A stretch of 64,000 nucleotides of DNA, from contig OZ250151.1 in the NCBI GenBank assembly GCA_965237725.1, forward strand, positions 4,350,936 to 4,414,935, in the 5' to 3' direction. The position numbers were made by a program, and so were the translations under genes. The stretch is from G965237725 sp965237725 (GTDB taxonomy: Bacteria; Pseudomonadota; Gammaproteobacteria; Arenicellales; Poriferihabitantaceae). Below the pieces are notes generated by a model that was given only the letters and a program-made list of their open reading frames with translations, ran no database searches and was not told the DNA's origin. Below are positions 29,045 to 36,023 of the stretch, in pieces; the stretch's first letter is position 1, and each line of letters opens with the position of its first letter.

Positions 29045-29473
29045 TCAAGAATCATCTTCCGATTCAGGACGTTTGAACCGTGTTTTTGGAATCTCAGCGC
29101 TAGACGTGATTTCAACCATCAATTCTGGATCGTAAAGGCGAACTATCTGTATTGTCGTTGTTACTGGAAACGGCTCTGTAAAATATTTCACTCTAATATC
29201 TCCTGTCTTCATAAACTCATCAATATCAGTTACGTAATGAGTTAGGGAAAAAATGTCACTCATCTCCCCACCGATACTCTCTAATACTAATTTGATGTTG
29301 TGTAGGACTTGTTCCGTCTGAGTTCTCATACTTCCTTTTCCAACGACACTTCCGTCAGATCTCAGTGATACTTGGCCTTTTAAATGTACTACCTGACCAG
29401 GCCCCTGAATTACTCCCATAGAAAATGCCCCAAATGGACTCCATACATTCTCAGGATTAAAACTATCTATCAT
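29045..29473 (-). CDS. RidA family protein
   Basis: 142 residues. FSMGVIQGPGQVVHLKGQVS, TQTEQVLHNIKLVLESIGGE, DIFSLTHYVTDIDEFMKTGD and PVTTTIQIVRLYDPELMVEI. Typical RidA trimer fold, although the usual catalytic Arg (P-x-R-x-x) is replaced (PVTTTIQ), as at 22115. Confidence 0.9.
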   Translation of the reverse strand: MIDSFNPENVWSPFGAFSMGVIQGPGQVVHLKGQVSLRSDGSVVGKGSMRTQTEQVLHNIKLVLESIGGEMSDIFSLTHYVTDIDEFMKTGDIRVKYFTEPFPVTTTIQIVRLYDPELMVEITSSAEIPKTRFKRPESEDDS

Positions 29474-29490
29474 ATGCTTGTACTCAATTC

Positions 29491-29573
29491 GTATAACGTC
29501 GCAATAACCGCTCAGCTTTAGCTGGTGCGGCGGAGTTTCGGAGAAACGGAGCGTAGTTCATGCCTTGTTATGC
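29491..29573 (-). repeat. attC site (MBL cassette)
   Basis: R' GTATAAC 29491-29497, R'' GTTATGC 29567-29573; CAGCTTTAGCTGG stem. Confidence 0.92.
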
Positions 29574-29578
29574 GTTGC

Positions 29579-30310
29579 CTACGCATAGCGGCCTATTTCA
29601 TCATCGATCAATTTATTTAAGTCTTCTAGAGAAAAACTTTCGTAATGACCTCCAAATGCTCTTGTGACGGGGAGATTTCTTACGCGCAAGAGGCTTTTCT
29701 CATACTCTGAGTTGTCTTCAGGAGGAAAATGACGGTTCTTTGGGTCTATGAATAGTGACTCGCCCGCAAATAGAAAGCCTGTTTGCTCTTCCCATAGTGC
29801 GATGCTTCCTGGAGTTCGTCCAGGGATGTGCAGAACCTCCAAAATACGATTTCCAAGATCAAAAATCTGACCATCTTCCAGCAGTCGTGTTGGTGAAGCA
29901 CTCTTCCTAGAGTAATCGTTGATATCGAAATTTGCGTAAGGGAGGGCACTTAACTTGCATTTTTTTGCGAATCCAAAATCGATCCAGTCATTCAGGGGGT
30001 TAGCCAATGCATCAGCTTCAAGACGATGGCATGCACGTTCTTTGAACGAATACATGCCACCGGCATGGTCGTAGTAGTGACATAATGCGACTGCTATCAG
30101 TGGTTTTTCCGATATAGCTGAGATTACTGGGTATGGTGGCATGATGCCTGTTCCGCTATCTACAACTAATTCCAGATCAGAACCACTTATTACCCATATT
30201 GAACCGGACAAATAGGGATCTATTTCTGTTTCCCTCAAGCGAGTGATTCCATCCGGGTACTTTTCAATACCGTACCAGTTCTCAGCAATTGGTATATTTT
30301 CCGGATTCAT
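29579..30310 (-). CDS. Metallo-beta-lactamase fold protein with altered ligands
   Basis: 243 residues. IWVISGSDLELVVDSGTGIM, then ALCHYYDHAGG where active enzymes have H-x-H-x-D-H (second His replaced by Tyr), LHIPGRTPGSIAL where G-H-T-P-G-S is usual (His replaced by Arg), AGESLFID with Glu instead of Asp, and GGHYESF. The fold is clear but several metal ligands are changed, so the binuclear zinc site is doubtful; it may bind one metal or none. Confidence 0.88.
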   Translation of the reverse strand: MNPENIPIAENWYGIEKYPDGITRLRETEIDPYLSGSIWVISGSDLELVVDSGTGIMPPYPVISAISEKPLIAVALCHYYDHAGGMYSFKERACHRLEADALANPLNDWIDFGFAKKCKLSALPYANFDINDYSRKSASPTRLLEDGQIFDLGNRILEVLHIPGRTPGSIALWEEQTGFLFAGESLFIDPKNRHFPPEDNSEYEKSLLRVRNLPVTRAFGGHYESFSLEDLNKLIDDEIGRYA

Positions 30311-30327
30311 TTGGTCAATTCTGTAAC

Positions 30328-30411
30328 GCCTAACGTCGCAATAATCGCCCAGCTTTGGCTGGTGCGGTGGAGGCTCGTCGAGCCGGAACGAAATTCATTG
30401 TCTTGTTAGGC
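30328..30411 (-). repeat. attC site (HxlR/4-OT cassette)
   Basis: R' GCCTAAC 30328-30334, R'' GTTAGGC 30405-30411. R'' flank GTTAGGCGC agrees with the cassette's other end GGCGCCTAA at 31125-31132. Confidence 0.92.
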
Positions 30412-30753
30412 GCTGCGTTTTGATTGCCTTGGTAAAACATATTTTTCACCCCACAGCTTTAACTGTATTAAAACAGGTTCCAGCGTCCTGCCAGAGTCCG
30501 TAATCGAATACTCTACACGCGGTGGGACTTCAGCATAGACTTCTCGATGGACGAATCCATCTCTTTCTAGCTCACGAAGCTGGTTCGTCAACATGCGTTG
30601 CGTAATAGTGGGATGCGCCCTGCGCAGTTCATTAAAACGATACATCCGTTCCAATAATCTACTTAAGATAACAGCCTTCCACTTTCCTCCAATTAAATCT
30701 AATGCGGCTTCCATCGGACAATTCTCGTATTGCTGGTGATGCTGCTTACCCAT
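30406..30753 (-). CDS. HxlR family transcriptional regulator
   Basis: 115 residues. NCPMEAALDLIGGKWKAVIL (the conserved Cys-Pro and G-G-K-W-K), FNELRRAHPTITQRMLTNQL, RELERDGFVHREVYAEVPPR and VEYSITDSGRTLEPVL. Winged-helix DNA-binding dimer. The Cys at position 12 is the one that senses electrophiles or oxidants in HypR/YodB relatives. It stands back to back with the tautomerase gene, which it probably controls. Confidence 0.95.
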   Translation of the reverse strand: MGKQHHQQYENCPMEAALDLIGGKWKAVILSRLLERMYRFNELRRAHPTITQRMLTNQLRELERDGFVHREVYAEVPPRVEYSITDSGRTLEPVLIQLKLWGEKYVLPRQSKRSA

Positions 30754-30771
30754 GATTCCTCCATTAGTATC

Positions 30772-30822
30772 AATTTGTATACTATATGTAATATTTGTGC
30801 GTACTTACATATTCGTATGTTA
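30772..30822. promoter_or_regulatory. Divergent promoter/operator between hxlR and the tautomerase gene
   Basis: The 118-base gap (30754-30871) contains GTATACTATATG and TACTTACATATTCGTATG, with TACATA/TATGTA-like half sites in opposite orientation around 30780-30820. HxlR dimers bind such A+T-rich palindromes. A Shine-Dalgarno AGGAG lies at about 30859, before the tautomerase ATG. Confidence 0.55.
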
Positions 30823-30871
30823 AGGGATATTCTACCCTTTCCATTCACAATTAACTATAGGAGTAAACGAT

Positions 30872-31090
30872 ATGCCATTAATTCAAATTAAAGGTATTGG
30901 GGGCTATACGTCCCTTGAACAGAAGCAAGAAATTATCAGAAAAGTAACCGATGCGGTGTGCTCGGTCGAAGGAGAAGGACTTCGTAATGTAACCTGGGTA
31001 ATAATCGAAGACGTCAAACCAGGTGAATGGGGTGTCGGTGGACAACCTGTTACCGATGACGACTTAAGGAAAATGGCTTCAGGGAGTTAA
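30872..31090 (+). CDS. 4-oxalocrotonate tautomerase family protein (opposite orientation)
   Basis: 72 residues. The start MPLIQIKGIGG gives the catalytic Pro1 after Met removal; SLEQKQEIIRKVTDAVCSVE, VTWVIIEDVKPGEWGVGGQP follow the 4-OT fold. Tautomerises enols or dehalogenates small acids. It is the only gene I found on the + strand within the array, driven by its own promoter rather than Pc. Confidence 0.94.
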   Translation: MPLIQIKGIGGYTSLEQKQEIIRKVTDAVCSVEGEGLRNVTWVIIEDVKPGEWGVGGQPVTDDDLRKMASGS

Positions 31091-31126
31091 GTGTCAGGCG
31101 TCAGAATCTTATGTACGGATTCTGGC

Positions 31127-31194
31127 GCCTAATGTCCAACTAACCGACGAATTATCGCCGTTTAAAATTCGTGCGGTTCAGTTGCTTGTTAGGC
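31127..31194 (-). repeat. attC site (NTF2-like cassette 2)
   Basis: R' GCCTAAT 31127-31133 (AAC to AAT), R'' GTTAGGC 31188-31194; inner stem CGACGAATTATCG/ATTCGTGCGG. Confidence 0.88.
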
Positions 31195-31201
31195 TGCAAC
31201 A

Positions 31202-31555
31202 TCATGCCTGTTTCCCGAAGACAAACTGGTCGACAACCCACAGCCAATTACCATCTGGTTGACGCCTAGCAATCTCAGCGGTGATATCTCCATTGCCAAG
31301 TCGCGATGAAGTGAGTGCGAGGTTTCCACTGCACAGAGCCGGAGCTTGATTGCTCGGAGTAAGCTGAGGGCTGCCATCCAAGAAATTGATGAAAAACTTT
31401 CGGATTTCTTCTAGACCAATCGCAACCTCGCCTTCGCCAGAATCCAGAGTGGCATTTGATTCGTAGAGCGACACCAGCCCTTCGACATCACCAGCATTTA
31501 CGCGCTCTACGAAAAACCTCTCTAGATCATTTGGTTCTTTCGCTGGCTTATGCAT
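31202..31555 (-). CDS. SnoaL/NTF2-like protein
   Basis: 117 residues. LERFFVERVNAGDVEGLVSL, YESNATLDSGEGEVAIGLEE, IRKFFINFL, and the last strand GNWLWVVDQFVFG. An NTF2-like cone of the SgcJ/ketosteroid-isomerase group. Ligand unknown. Confidence 0.88.
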   Translation of the reverse strand: MHKPAKEPNDLERFFVERVNAGDVEGLVSLYESNATLDSGEGEVAIGLEEIRKFFINFLDGSPQLTPSNQAPALCSGNLALTSSRLGNGDITAEIARRQPDGNWLWVVDQFVFGKQA

Positions 31556-31583
31556 TTGCGAACTCTTGAAGAATTGACATGCG

Positions 31584-31655
31584 GCCTAACGTCGAAATCA
31601 GCGCCAAAATGCGAGCGCAGCAAGTATTTTTTGCGACTGCATTTCTTTGTTATGC
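31584..31655 (-). repeat. attC site (HigBA cassette)
   Basis: R' GCCTAAC 31584-31590, R'' GTTATGC 31649-31655. R'' flank GTTATGCG matches the cassette 5' end GTTATGCG at 32279. Confidence 0.92.
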
Positions 31656-31937
31656 GGCCTTCAATTTTTGCACTTTGAGTCCAATAGCAGATTGCTCTGC
31701 TTCCCACAGATCATATTGAACTTGTTGAGTTAACCAACTTTCTGGAGAGGTATCGAAGGCTTTACCTAAACGTATCGCCATTTCTGGGCTAATACCAGAA
31801 CGACCATTTATAATAGAAGACAAAGTCTTTCTACTTACACCAAGAGCCTCTGCTGCGTCAGTAACAGTTAGCTCCAAGGGTTCCAAGCAAAACTCTTTTA
31901 GTATTTCTCCGGGATGGGGAGGATTGTGCATTTTCAT
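31650..31937 (-). CDS. higA: HigA family antitoxin
   Basis: 95 residues. NPPHPGEILKEFCLEPLELT, VTDAAEALGVSRKTLSSIIN (HTH), GRSGISPEMAIRLGKAFDTS and PESWLTQQVQYDLW. A standard HigA; it represses the operon and binds HigB. Order toxin-first, as usual for higBA. Confidence 0.96.
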   Translation of the reverse strand: MKMHNPPHPGEILKEFCLEPLELTVTDAAEALGVSRKTLSSIINGRSGISPEMAIRLGKAFDTSPESWLTQQVQYDLWEAEQSAIGLKVQKLKAA

Positions 31938-31949
31938 AATATTTGGCCT

Positions 31950-32228
31950 CTAATGATAATCTTCGTAGTCAACTACAACAGCATCGGCGCCATCGAACTG
32001 AAACGTTATTCGCCAGTTTCCGCTTACAGAAACTGACCAATCTCCTTTTCTTTTTCCTCCGAGCTCATGTAGCTTTAGCCCTGGTAAATCCATATCCTTT
32101 ACAGATGTCGACGCATTTAATCGCGCGAGAATCAATTTGATTCTCTTTTCGTGCTTCGATTGAATTCCAGATTTCGTACCCTTGAGAAAATACTTTTCTA
32201 GACCACGATGTTTGAAACTCTTAATCAT
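31950..32228 (-). CDS. higB: HigB family toxin
   Basis: 92 residues. MIKSFKHRGLEKYFLKGTKS, KRIKLILARLNASTSVKDMD, LPGLKLHELGGKRKGDWSVS and VSGNWRITFQFDGADAVVVD. Full-length HigB with the S-G-N-W-R-I-T-F strand. A ribosome-dependent mRNA endonuclease. Intact. Confidence 0.96.
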   Translation of the reverse strand: MIKSFKHRGLEKYFLKGTKSGIQSKHEKRIKLILARLNASTSVKDMDLPGLKLHELGGKRKGDWSVSVSGNWRITFQFDGADAVVVDYEDYH

Positions 32229-32278
32229 CCACTATTGTAACCTATGTCGTTACACGTTACAATCGCTCCACTCTAGAC

Positions 32279-32359
32279 GCATAACGTCGCGTTCAACGCC
32301 CCGCTTTAGCGGGTGCGGCAGAGGCGTTAGCCAGAGCGAATTGCAACGCCTTGTTATAA
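32279..32359 (-). repeat. attC site
   Basis: R' GCATAAC 32279-32285, R'' GTTATAA 32353-32359. R'' flank GTTATAAAC matches the 5' end GTTATAAAC at 32874. Confidence 0.93.
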
Positions 32360-32866
32360 ACTTTTAGGAATTTCAAAATCATCGGCTACCCGTTTAACAG
32401 TAAAAGTATTTCCAGAGTCAACATGCTTGTATTTAAATACGTTTTCATTAAGTTCAAGAATAGTATACACATCTCGATTTATTGGATCAGTAGGGTCACT
32501 AGCTGAAAACTCATCTCCATAAAGCCAACCCTTAAATACAGAAAAGTATATATTTCCACCTATACCCCATTCTCCAACCTCAACTTGAAGTTTTACTTCA
32601 CCGGTAGGTTCGATTACCTCACCATCTACACGATACTGTCCCTGTATATTACGCCTCACCACCCAACTATAAGTCCCTCCGTTATTAAGTGGCTGAGTCC
32701 CGTACCAAGTTCCAACCATAAGTTTCCAATTGTTTTTTCGGATTTCCGTAGGTTCTTGGGCAAAAGATGATGTCAAAGTTTCATCGTTTTTATAATTTGC
32801 AGCGCAACCTGACAGAGCCACTCCAACTACAACCACAATTATTTTTATTAATCTCATATCATTCAT
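32354..32866 (-). CDS. Lipoprotein of unknown function
   Basis: 170 residues. A lipoprotein signal with lipobox ALSGC (Cys near residue 21), then a mature part with LMVGTWYGTQPLNNGGTYSW and GEWGIGGNIYFSVFKGWLYG, a lipocalin-like or beta-sandwich pattern often labelled as a small lipocalin-type domain. Anchored to a membrane; function unknown. Confidence 0.83.
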   Translation of the reverse strand: MNDMRLIKIIVVVVGVALSGCAANYKNDETLTSSFAQEPTEIRKNNWKLMVGTWYGTQPLNNGGTYSWVVRRNIQGQYRVDGEVIEPTGEVKLQVEVGEWGIGGNIYFSVFKGWLYGDEFSASDPTDPINRDVYTILELNENVFKYKHVDSGNTFTVKRVADDFEIPKSL

Positions 32867-32875
32867 TAAAAAGGT

Positions 32876-32936
32876 TTATAACGCTCAAATCGGCGGCGTG
32901 GCTTTGGCCACGTCCGACTGCATTTACTTGTTATAA
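32876..32936 (-). repeat. attC site (RibD_C cassette copy 1)
   Basis: R' TTATAAC 32876-32882, R'' GTTATAA 32930-32936. R'' flank GTTATAAGGCAC is identical to the cassette 5' end at 33557-33567. Confidence 0.93.
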
Positions 32937-33515
32937 GGCACCTGCCTCAACTGGTTGATAAAAATGCATAAATGCACCGCATGGACAGGATTCAAACTTG
33001 ATGAGCTTAAGCTTTGCTGGAATTGTGCCATCGGCAAACAGACGTTTTCCATTGCCCACGACAACAGGAAATGTCCAAAGACGATACTCGTCTATTAGCC
33101 CATGTTCTAGAAGGGCTTGGATAAGTTGCCAACTGCCATGTACCTGCAGTAACGGGCCACTTTGTTTTTTTAACTGAGATATTTCTGCTGCGACGTTTCC
33201 GGTGACTATTTCCGAGTTTTGCCACGGAACCTCATTGTTGCGTGATGTTACAACATACTTTTTGGCCTGATTTAGTGTATCTGCCGTCCGGTTTCCTGCT
33301 GGGGCATTGGCGAAACTAGATTCAAAACTATCATAGGAGTTCCGCCCGAGTAGGACATCGTAGGGCTCACTCATGGCCTCACGACCAACTTGCTCCATAA
33401 CTTCTTCCCAGCATTCGTTAGCCCAACCACCTTCGGAAAAATCTTCTTCCGGAGCACCTGGCGCTTGCATTACTCCATCAAGTGTTTGAAATGTAAGGAT
33501 AGCTAGCTTTCTCAA
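32931..33515 (-). CDS. RibD C-terminal/DHFR-like reductase (copy 1)
   Basis: 194 residues. RKLAILTFQTLDGVMQAPGA, VLLGRNSYDSFESSFA, KKYVVTSRNNEVPW, then LLQVHGSWQLIQALLEHGLI, DEYRLWTFPVVVGNGKRLF. This is the RibD_C/DHFR-like NADPH fold (YyaP/YwjB type). Relatives are often annotated dihydrofolate reductase, but riboflavin-type reductase activity is as likely. The same protein is encoded again at 34531-35115. Confidence 0.93.
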   Translation of the reverse strand: MRKLAILTFQTLDGVMQAPGAPEEDFSEGGWANECWEEVMEQVGREAMSEPYDVLLGRNSYDSFESSFANAPAGNRTADTLNQAKKYVVTSRNNEVPWQNSEIVTGNVAAEISQLKKQSGPLLQVHGSWQLIQALLEHGLIDEYRLWTFPVVVGNGKRLFADGTIPAKLKLIKFESCPCGAFMHFYQPVEAGAL

Positions 33516-33560
33516 TATTATTTCTCCTATGCGAGGTTTTCTTGACAGATTTCTCGTGCC

Positions 33561-33644
33561 TTATAACGTCGCAATAACCGCCCGACTTTGGTCGGTGCGG
33601 TTTTATTTCGAAGAAATAAAACGAAGTTCATTGCCTTGTTATAA
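33561..33644 (-). repeat. attC site
   Basis: R' TTATAAC 33561-33567, R'' GTTATAA 33638-33644. R'' flank GTTATAAGC matches the 5' end at 34093. Confidence 0.93.
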
Positions 33645-33654
33645 GCATCTTTAT

Positions 33655-34077
33655 TCAAATGCGATCACCATACGCAGAAAAAACGCCAACCATTAAACCT
33701 AATAGTCCTATACATAATGTTACGGTCTGGATCCAAAATAGACGCCAAGTCAAATCTCCAAAGAATTTAGACTTATACTTATAAACAGTAGACTCTTCAA
33801 ATTCTGAATTTTTGTCATTTCGAATTTTTCTAGCAGTATATCGATAGTCCATCAATCGAGATATTACTGCCGCACAACTCGAAAAAACGGACAAACAAAG
33901 TGAAATTATTGCGATTTTAAACAAAAATTTTGGGCACCCAACTAGTAGGAATTCTTTATCTCTTAATAACGTAAAAGAAAAAGCAACTGCGCCAACTGCC
34001 AACCCGAAAAACATATTTAAAACAAACGTGAGCTGATTTAGGGTATATCGTTGCCATCTTACAAATCTTTCTTCCAT
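33655..34077 (-). CDS. Three-helix membrane protein
   Basis: 140 residues. A basic start (RFVRWQRYTLNQL), helix FVLNMFFGLAVGAVAFSFTL, helix LFKIAIISLCLSVFSSCAAV, charged loop (YRYTARKIRNDKNSEFEES) and last helix WIQTVTLCIGLLGLMVGVFS. Layout seen in small SLATT-like or effector-associated membrane proteins, but not assignable. Confidence 0.75.
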   Translation of the reverse strand: MEERFVRWQRYTLNQLTFVLNMFFGLAVGAVAFSFTLLRDKEFLLVGCPKFLFKIAIISLCLSVFSSCAAVISRLMDYRYTARKIRNDKNSEFEESTVYKYKSKFFGDLTWRLFWIQTVTLCIGLLGLMVGVFSAYGDRI

Positions 34078-34094
34078 TGGATTATCCTTTTGGC

Positions 34095-34181
34095 TTATAA
34101 CGTCGCGTTCAACGCCCGTCGCGAAGCGACGGTGCGGCGGAGAGCCGTAGGCTCGGAGCGAATTGCAACGCCTTGTTATAT
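34095..34181 (-). repeat. attC site
   Basis: R' TTATAAC 34095-34101, R'' GTTATAT 34175-34181. R'' flank GTTATATGT matches the 5' end at 34474. Confidence 0.93.
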
Positions 34182-34184
34182 GTT

Positions 34185-34466
34185 TTACTCATAAAGACCC
34201 CAAGCCATAGACGCAAACAAAAAACCAACAACTAGTATTAGTCGAAAACCCCACAGCCTTCGCTTCCCTTTTATAATATTCGTAAAGTATATCAGTATCC
34301 CTATTAACCCGATTACTAGGGTTAAAAGCAGAATTCTGATTCCCAAAGTTCCATGAGTTGTCAACTCCCGAACAATCTCGGGGACCAAAGAATAATACGA
34401 AACAGAAAACAGAACGAAACAAGAGCCCAATAACCCAATTAAGAGAGCGGTAATTTCTATTTTCAT
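34185..34466 (-). CDS. Three-helix membrane protein
   Basis: 93 residues: ITALLIGLLGSCFVLFSVSY, ILLLTLVIGLIGILIYFTNI, KGKRRLWGF and LILVVGFLFASMAWGLY. Lies between the two copies of the RibD_C cassette. Not recognised. Confidence 0.72.
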   Translation of the reverse strand: MKIEITALLIGLLGSCFVLFSVSYYSLVPEIVRELTTHGTLGIRILLLTLVIGLIGILIYFTNIIKGKRRLWGFRLILVVGFLFASMAWGLYE

Positions 34467-34475
34467 ATATTCGAC

Positions 34476-34536
34476 ATATAACGCTCAAATCGGCGGCGTG
34501 GCTTTGGCCACGTCCGACTGCATTTACTTGTTATAA
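34476..34536 (-). repeat. attC site (RibD_C cassette copy 2)
   Basis: R' ATATAAC 34476-34482, R'' GTTATAA 34530-34536; identical to 32876-32936 from the second R' base inward. Confidence 0.93.
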
Positions 34537-35115
34537 GGCACCTGCCTCAACTGGTTGATAAAAATGCATAAATGCACCGCATGGACAGGATTCAAACTTG
34601 ATGAGCTTAAGCTTTGCTGGAATTGTGCCATCGGCAAACAGACGTTTTCCATTGCCCACGACAACAGGAAATGTCCAAAGACGATACTCGTCTATTAGCC
34701 CATGTTCTAGAAGGGCTTGGATAAGTTGCCAACTGCCATGTACCTGCAGTAACGGGCCACTTTGTTTTTTTAACTGAGATATTTCTGCTGCGACGTTTCC
34801 GGTGACTATTTCCGAGTTTTGCCACGGAACCTCATTGTTGCGTGATGTTACAACATACTTTTTGGCCTGATTTAGTGTATCTGCGGTCCGGTTTCCTGCT
34901 GGGGCATTGGCGAAACTAGATTCAAAACTATCATAGGAGTTCCGCCCGAGTAGGACATCGTAGGGCTCACTCATGGCCTCACGACCAACTTGCTCCATAA
35001 CTTCTTCCCAGCATTCGTTAGCCCAACCACCTTCGGAAAAATCTTCTTCCGGAGCACCTGGCGCTTGCATTACTCCATCAAGTGTTTGAAATGTAAGGAT
35101 AGCTAGCTTTCTCAA
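34531..35115 (-). CDS. RibD C-terminal/DHFR-like reductase (copy 2)
   Basis: Encodes the same 194 residues as 32931-33515. The nucleotide sequences differ at one position I could find: C at 33285 against G at 34885, a synonymous change in a Thr codon. Duplication includes the whole cassette with its attC. Confidence 0.93.
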   Translation of the reverse strand: MRKLAILTFQTLDGVMQAPGAPEEDFSEGGWANECWEEVMEQVGREAMSEPYDVLLGRNSYDSFESSFANAPAGNRTADTLNQAKKYVVTSRNNEVPWQNSEIVTGNVAAEISQLKKQSGPLLQVHGSWQLIQALLEHGLIDEYRLWTFPVVVGNGKRLFADGTIPAKLKLIKFESCPCGAFMHFYQPVEAGAL

Positions 35116-35160
35116 TATTATTTCTCCTATGCGAGGTTTTCTTGACAGATTTCTCGTGCC

Positions 35161-35244
35161 TTATAACGTCGCGTTCAACGCCCCGCTTTAGCGGGTGCGG
35201 CGAAAGGCCATAGGCCTAGAGCGAATTGCAACGCCTTGTTAGGC
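35161..35244 (-). repeat. attC site
   Basis: R' TTATAAC 35161-35167, R'' GTTAGGC 35238-35244. R'' flank GTTAGGCG matches the 5' end at 35964. Confidence 0.93.
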
Positions 35245-35294
35245 GGAATAAACACGACCCAATTCTATTTGTAATCCGATCTCCCATAAATTTC

Positions 35295-35891
35295 CTATAG
35301 CAGCTCAACCAATTGTTCCAGAGCTTCTTTACTCGAAATTTCAAAAACTTGGGTCAATGTGCTTTTATCAGACTCTAGCCATTTCTCAAGTGACATATTG
35401 GGAAGGTTGCCGTTATAAGCACCTCCTCTAGTTAATCCAACCCATATTTCATTGCCCTCGGCATCTATAAGCTTAGGAGAGAAAAAAACCATTGGCCTCA
35501 CACTCCGTTTTGTTGGAAGGTATTTATAGAATCCATAAATAACGTCGAGATTTAATGTCAAGTTTGCTGGAGTCTTAATAATTTTAAATTTTTTCTCAAC
35601 TATTGAAATAAGCTGGTCTTTAAACATCGACTCGACATCGACATTTTTCATATCCAACAATTTTGTAATTCTACTTTGAGGATTTCCTATATCATTTAAA
35701 TATAGTTCCTCTTGCGTCATATATGGATTCCATAGCCCTGGGTCTTGATACCCAATTGTTATCACTAAATTCTTATCACTTGAAAATTGAACTTCTGTAT
35801 TTTCATTCGCAATATTGTCTGGAAGTTTGGGGACTGCACAAGACGATATAAATAAAACCAAAACTACAATCGATGTTAATTTTGTTAGCAT
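35295..35891 (-). CDS. Lipoprotein of unknown function
   Basis: 198 residues from the ATG at 35891 (MLTKLTSIVVLVLF). Lipobox ISSCAVPK with Cys near residue 18. The mature part has VITIGYQDPGLWNPYMTQEE and IWVGLTRGGAYNGNLP, a beta-rich region. Family not recognised. An ATG at 35924 would lengthen the signal unusually. Confidence 0.8.
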   Translation of the reverse strand: MLTKLTSIVVLVLFISSCAVPKLPDNIANENTEVQFSSDKNLVITIGYQDPGLWNPYMTQEELYLNDIGNPQSRITKLLDMKNVDVESMFKDQLISIVEKKFKIIKTPANLTLNLDVIYGFYKYLPTKRSVRPMVFFSPKLIDAEGNEIWVGLTRGGAYNGNLPNMSLEKWLESDKSTLTQVFEISSKEALEQLVELL

Positions 35892-35964
35892 AAATTTTTT
35901 CTCGTTGTTAAAATTATATTTCATATAAAGTTCCCAATTGTTGTAAATATTTTTAACGTGATTC

Positions 35965-36023
35965 GCCTAACGTCGAATTAACCGCCCGCCTTTAGGCGGT
36001 GCGCGTTCAATTCCTTGTTAGCC
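35965..36023 (-). repeat. attC site, short subtype (coding)
   Basis: R' GCCTAAC 35965-35971, R'' GTTAGCC 36017-36023; GCCCGCCTTTAGGCGG stem. Confidence 0.93.
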
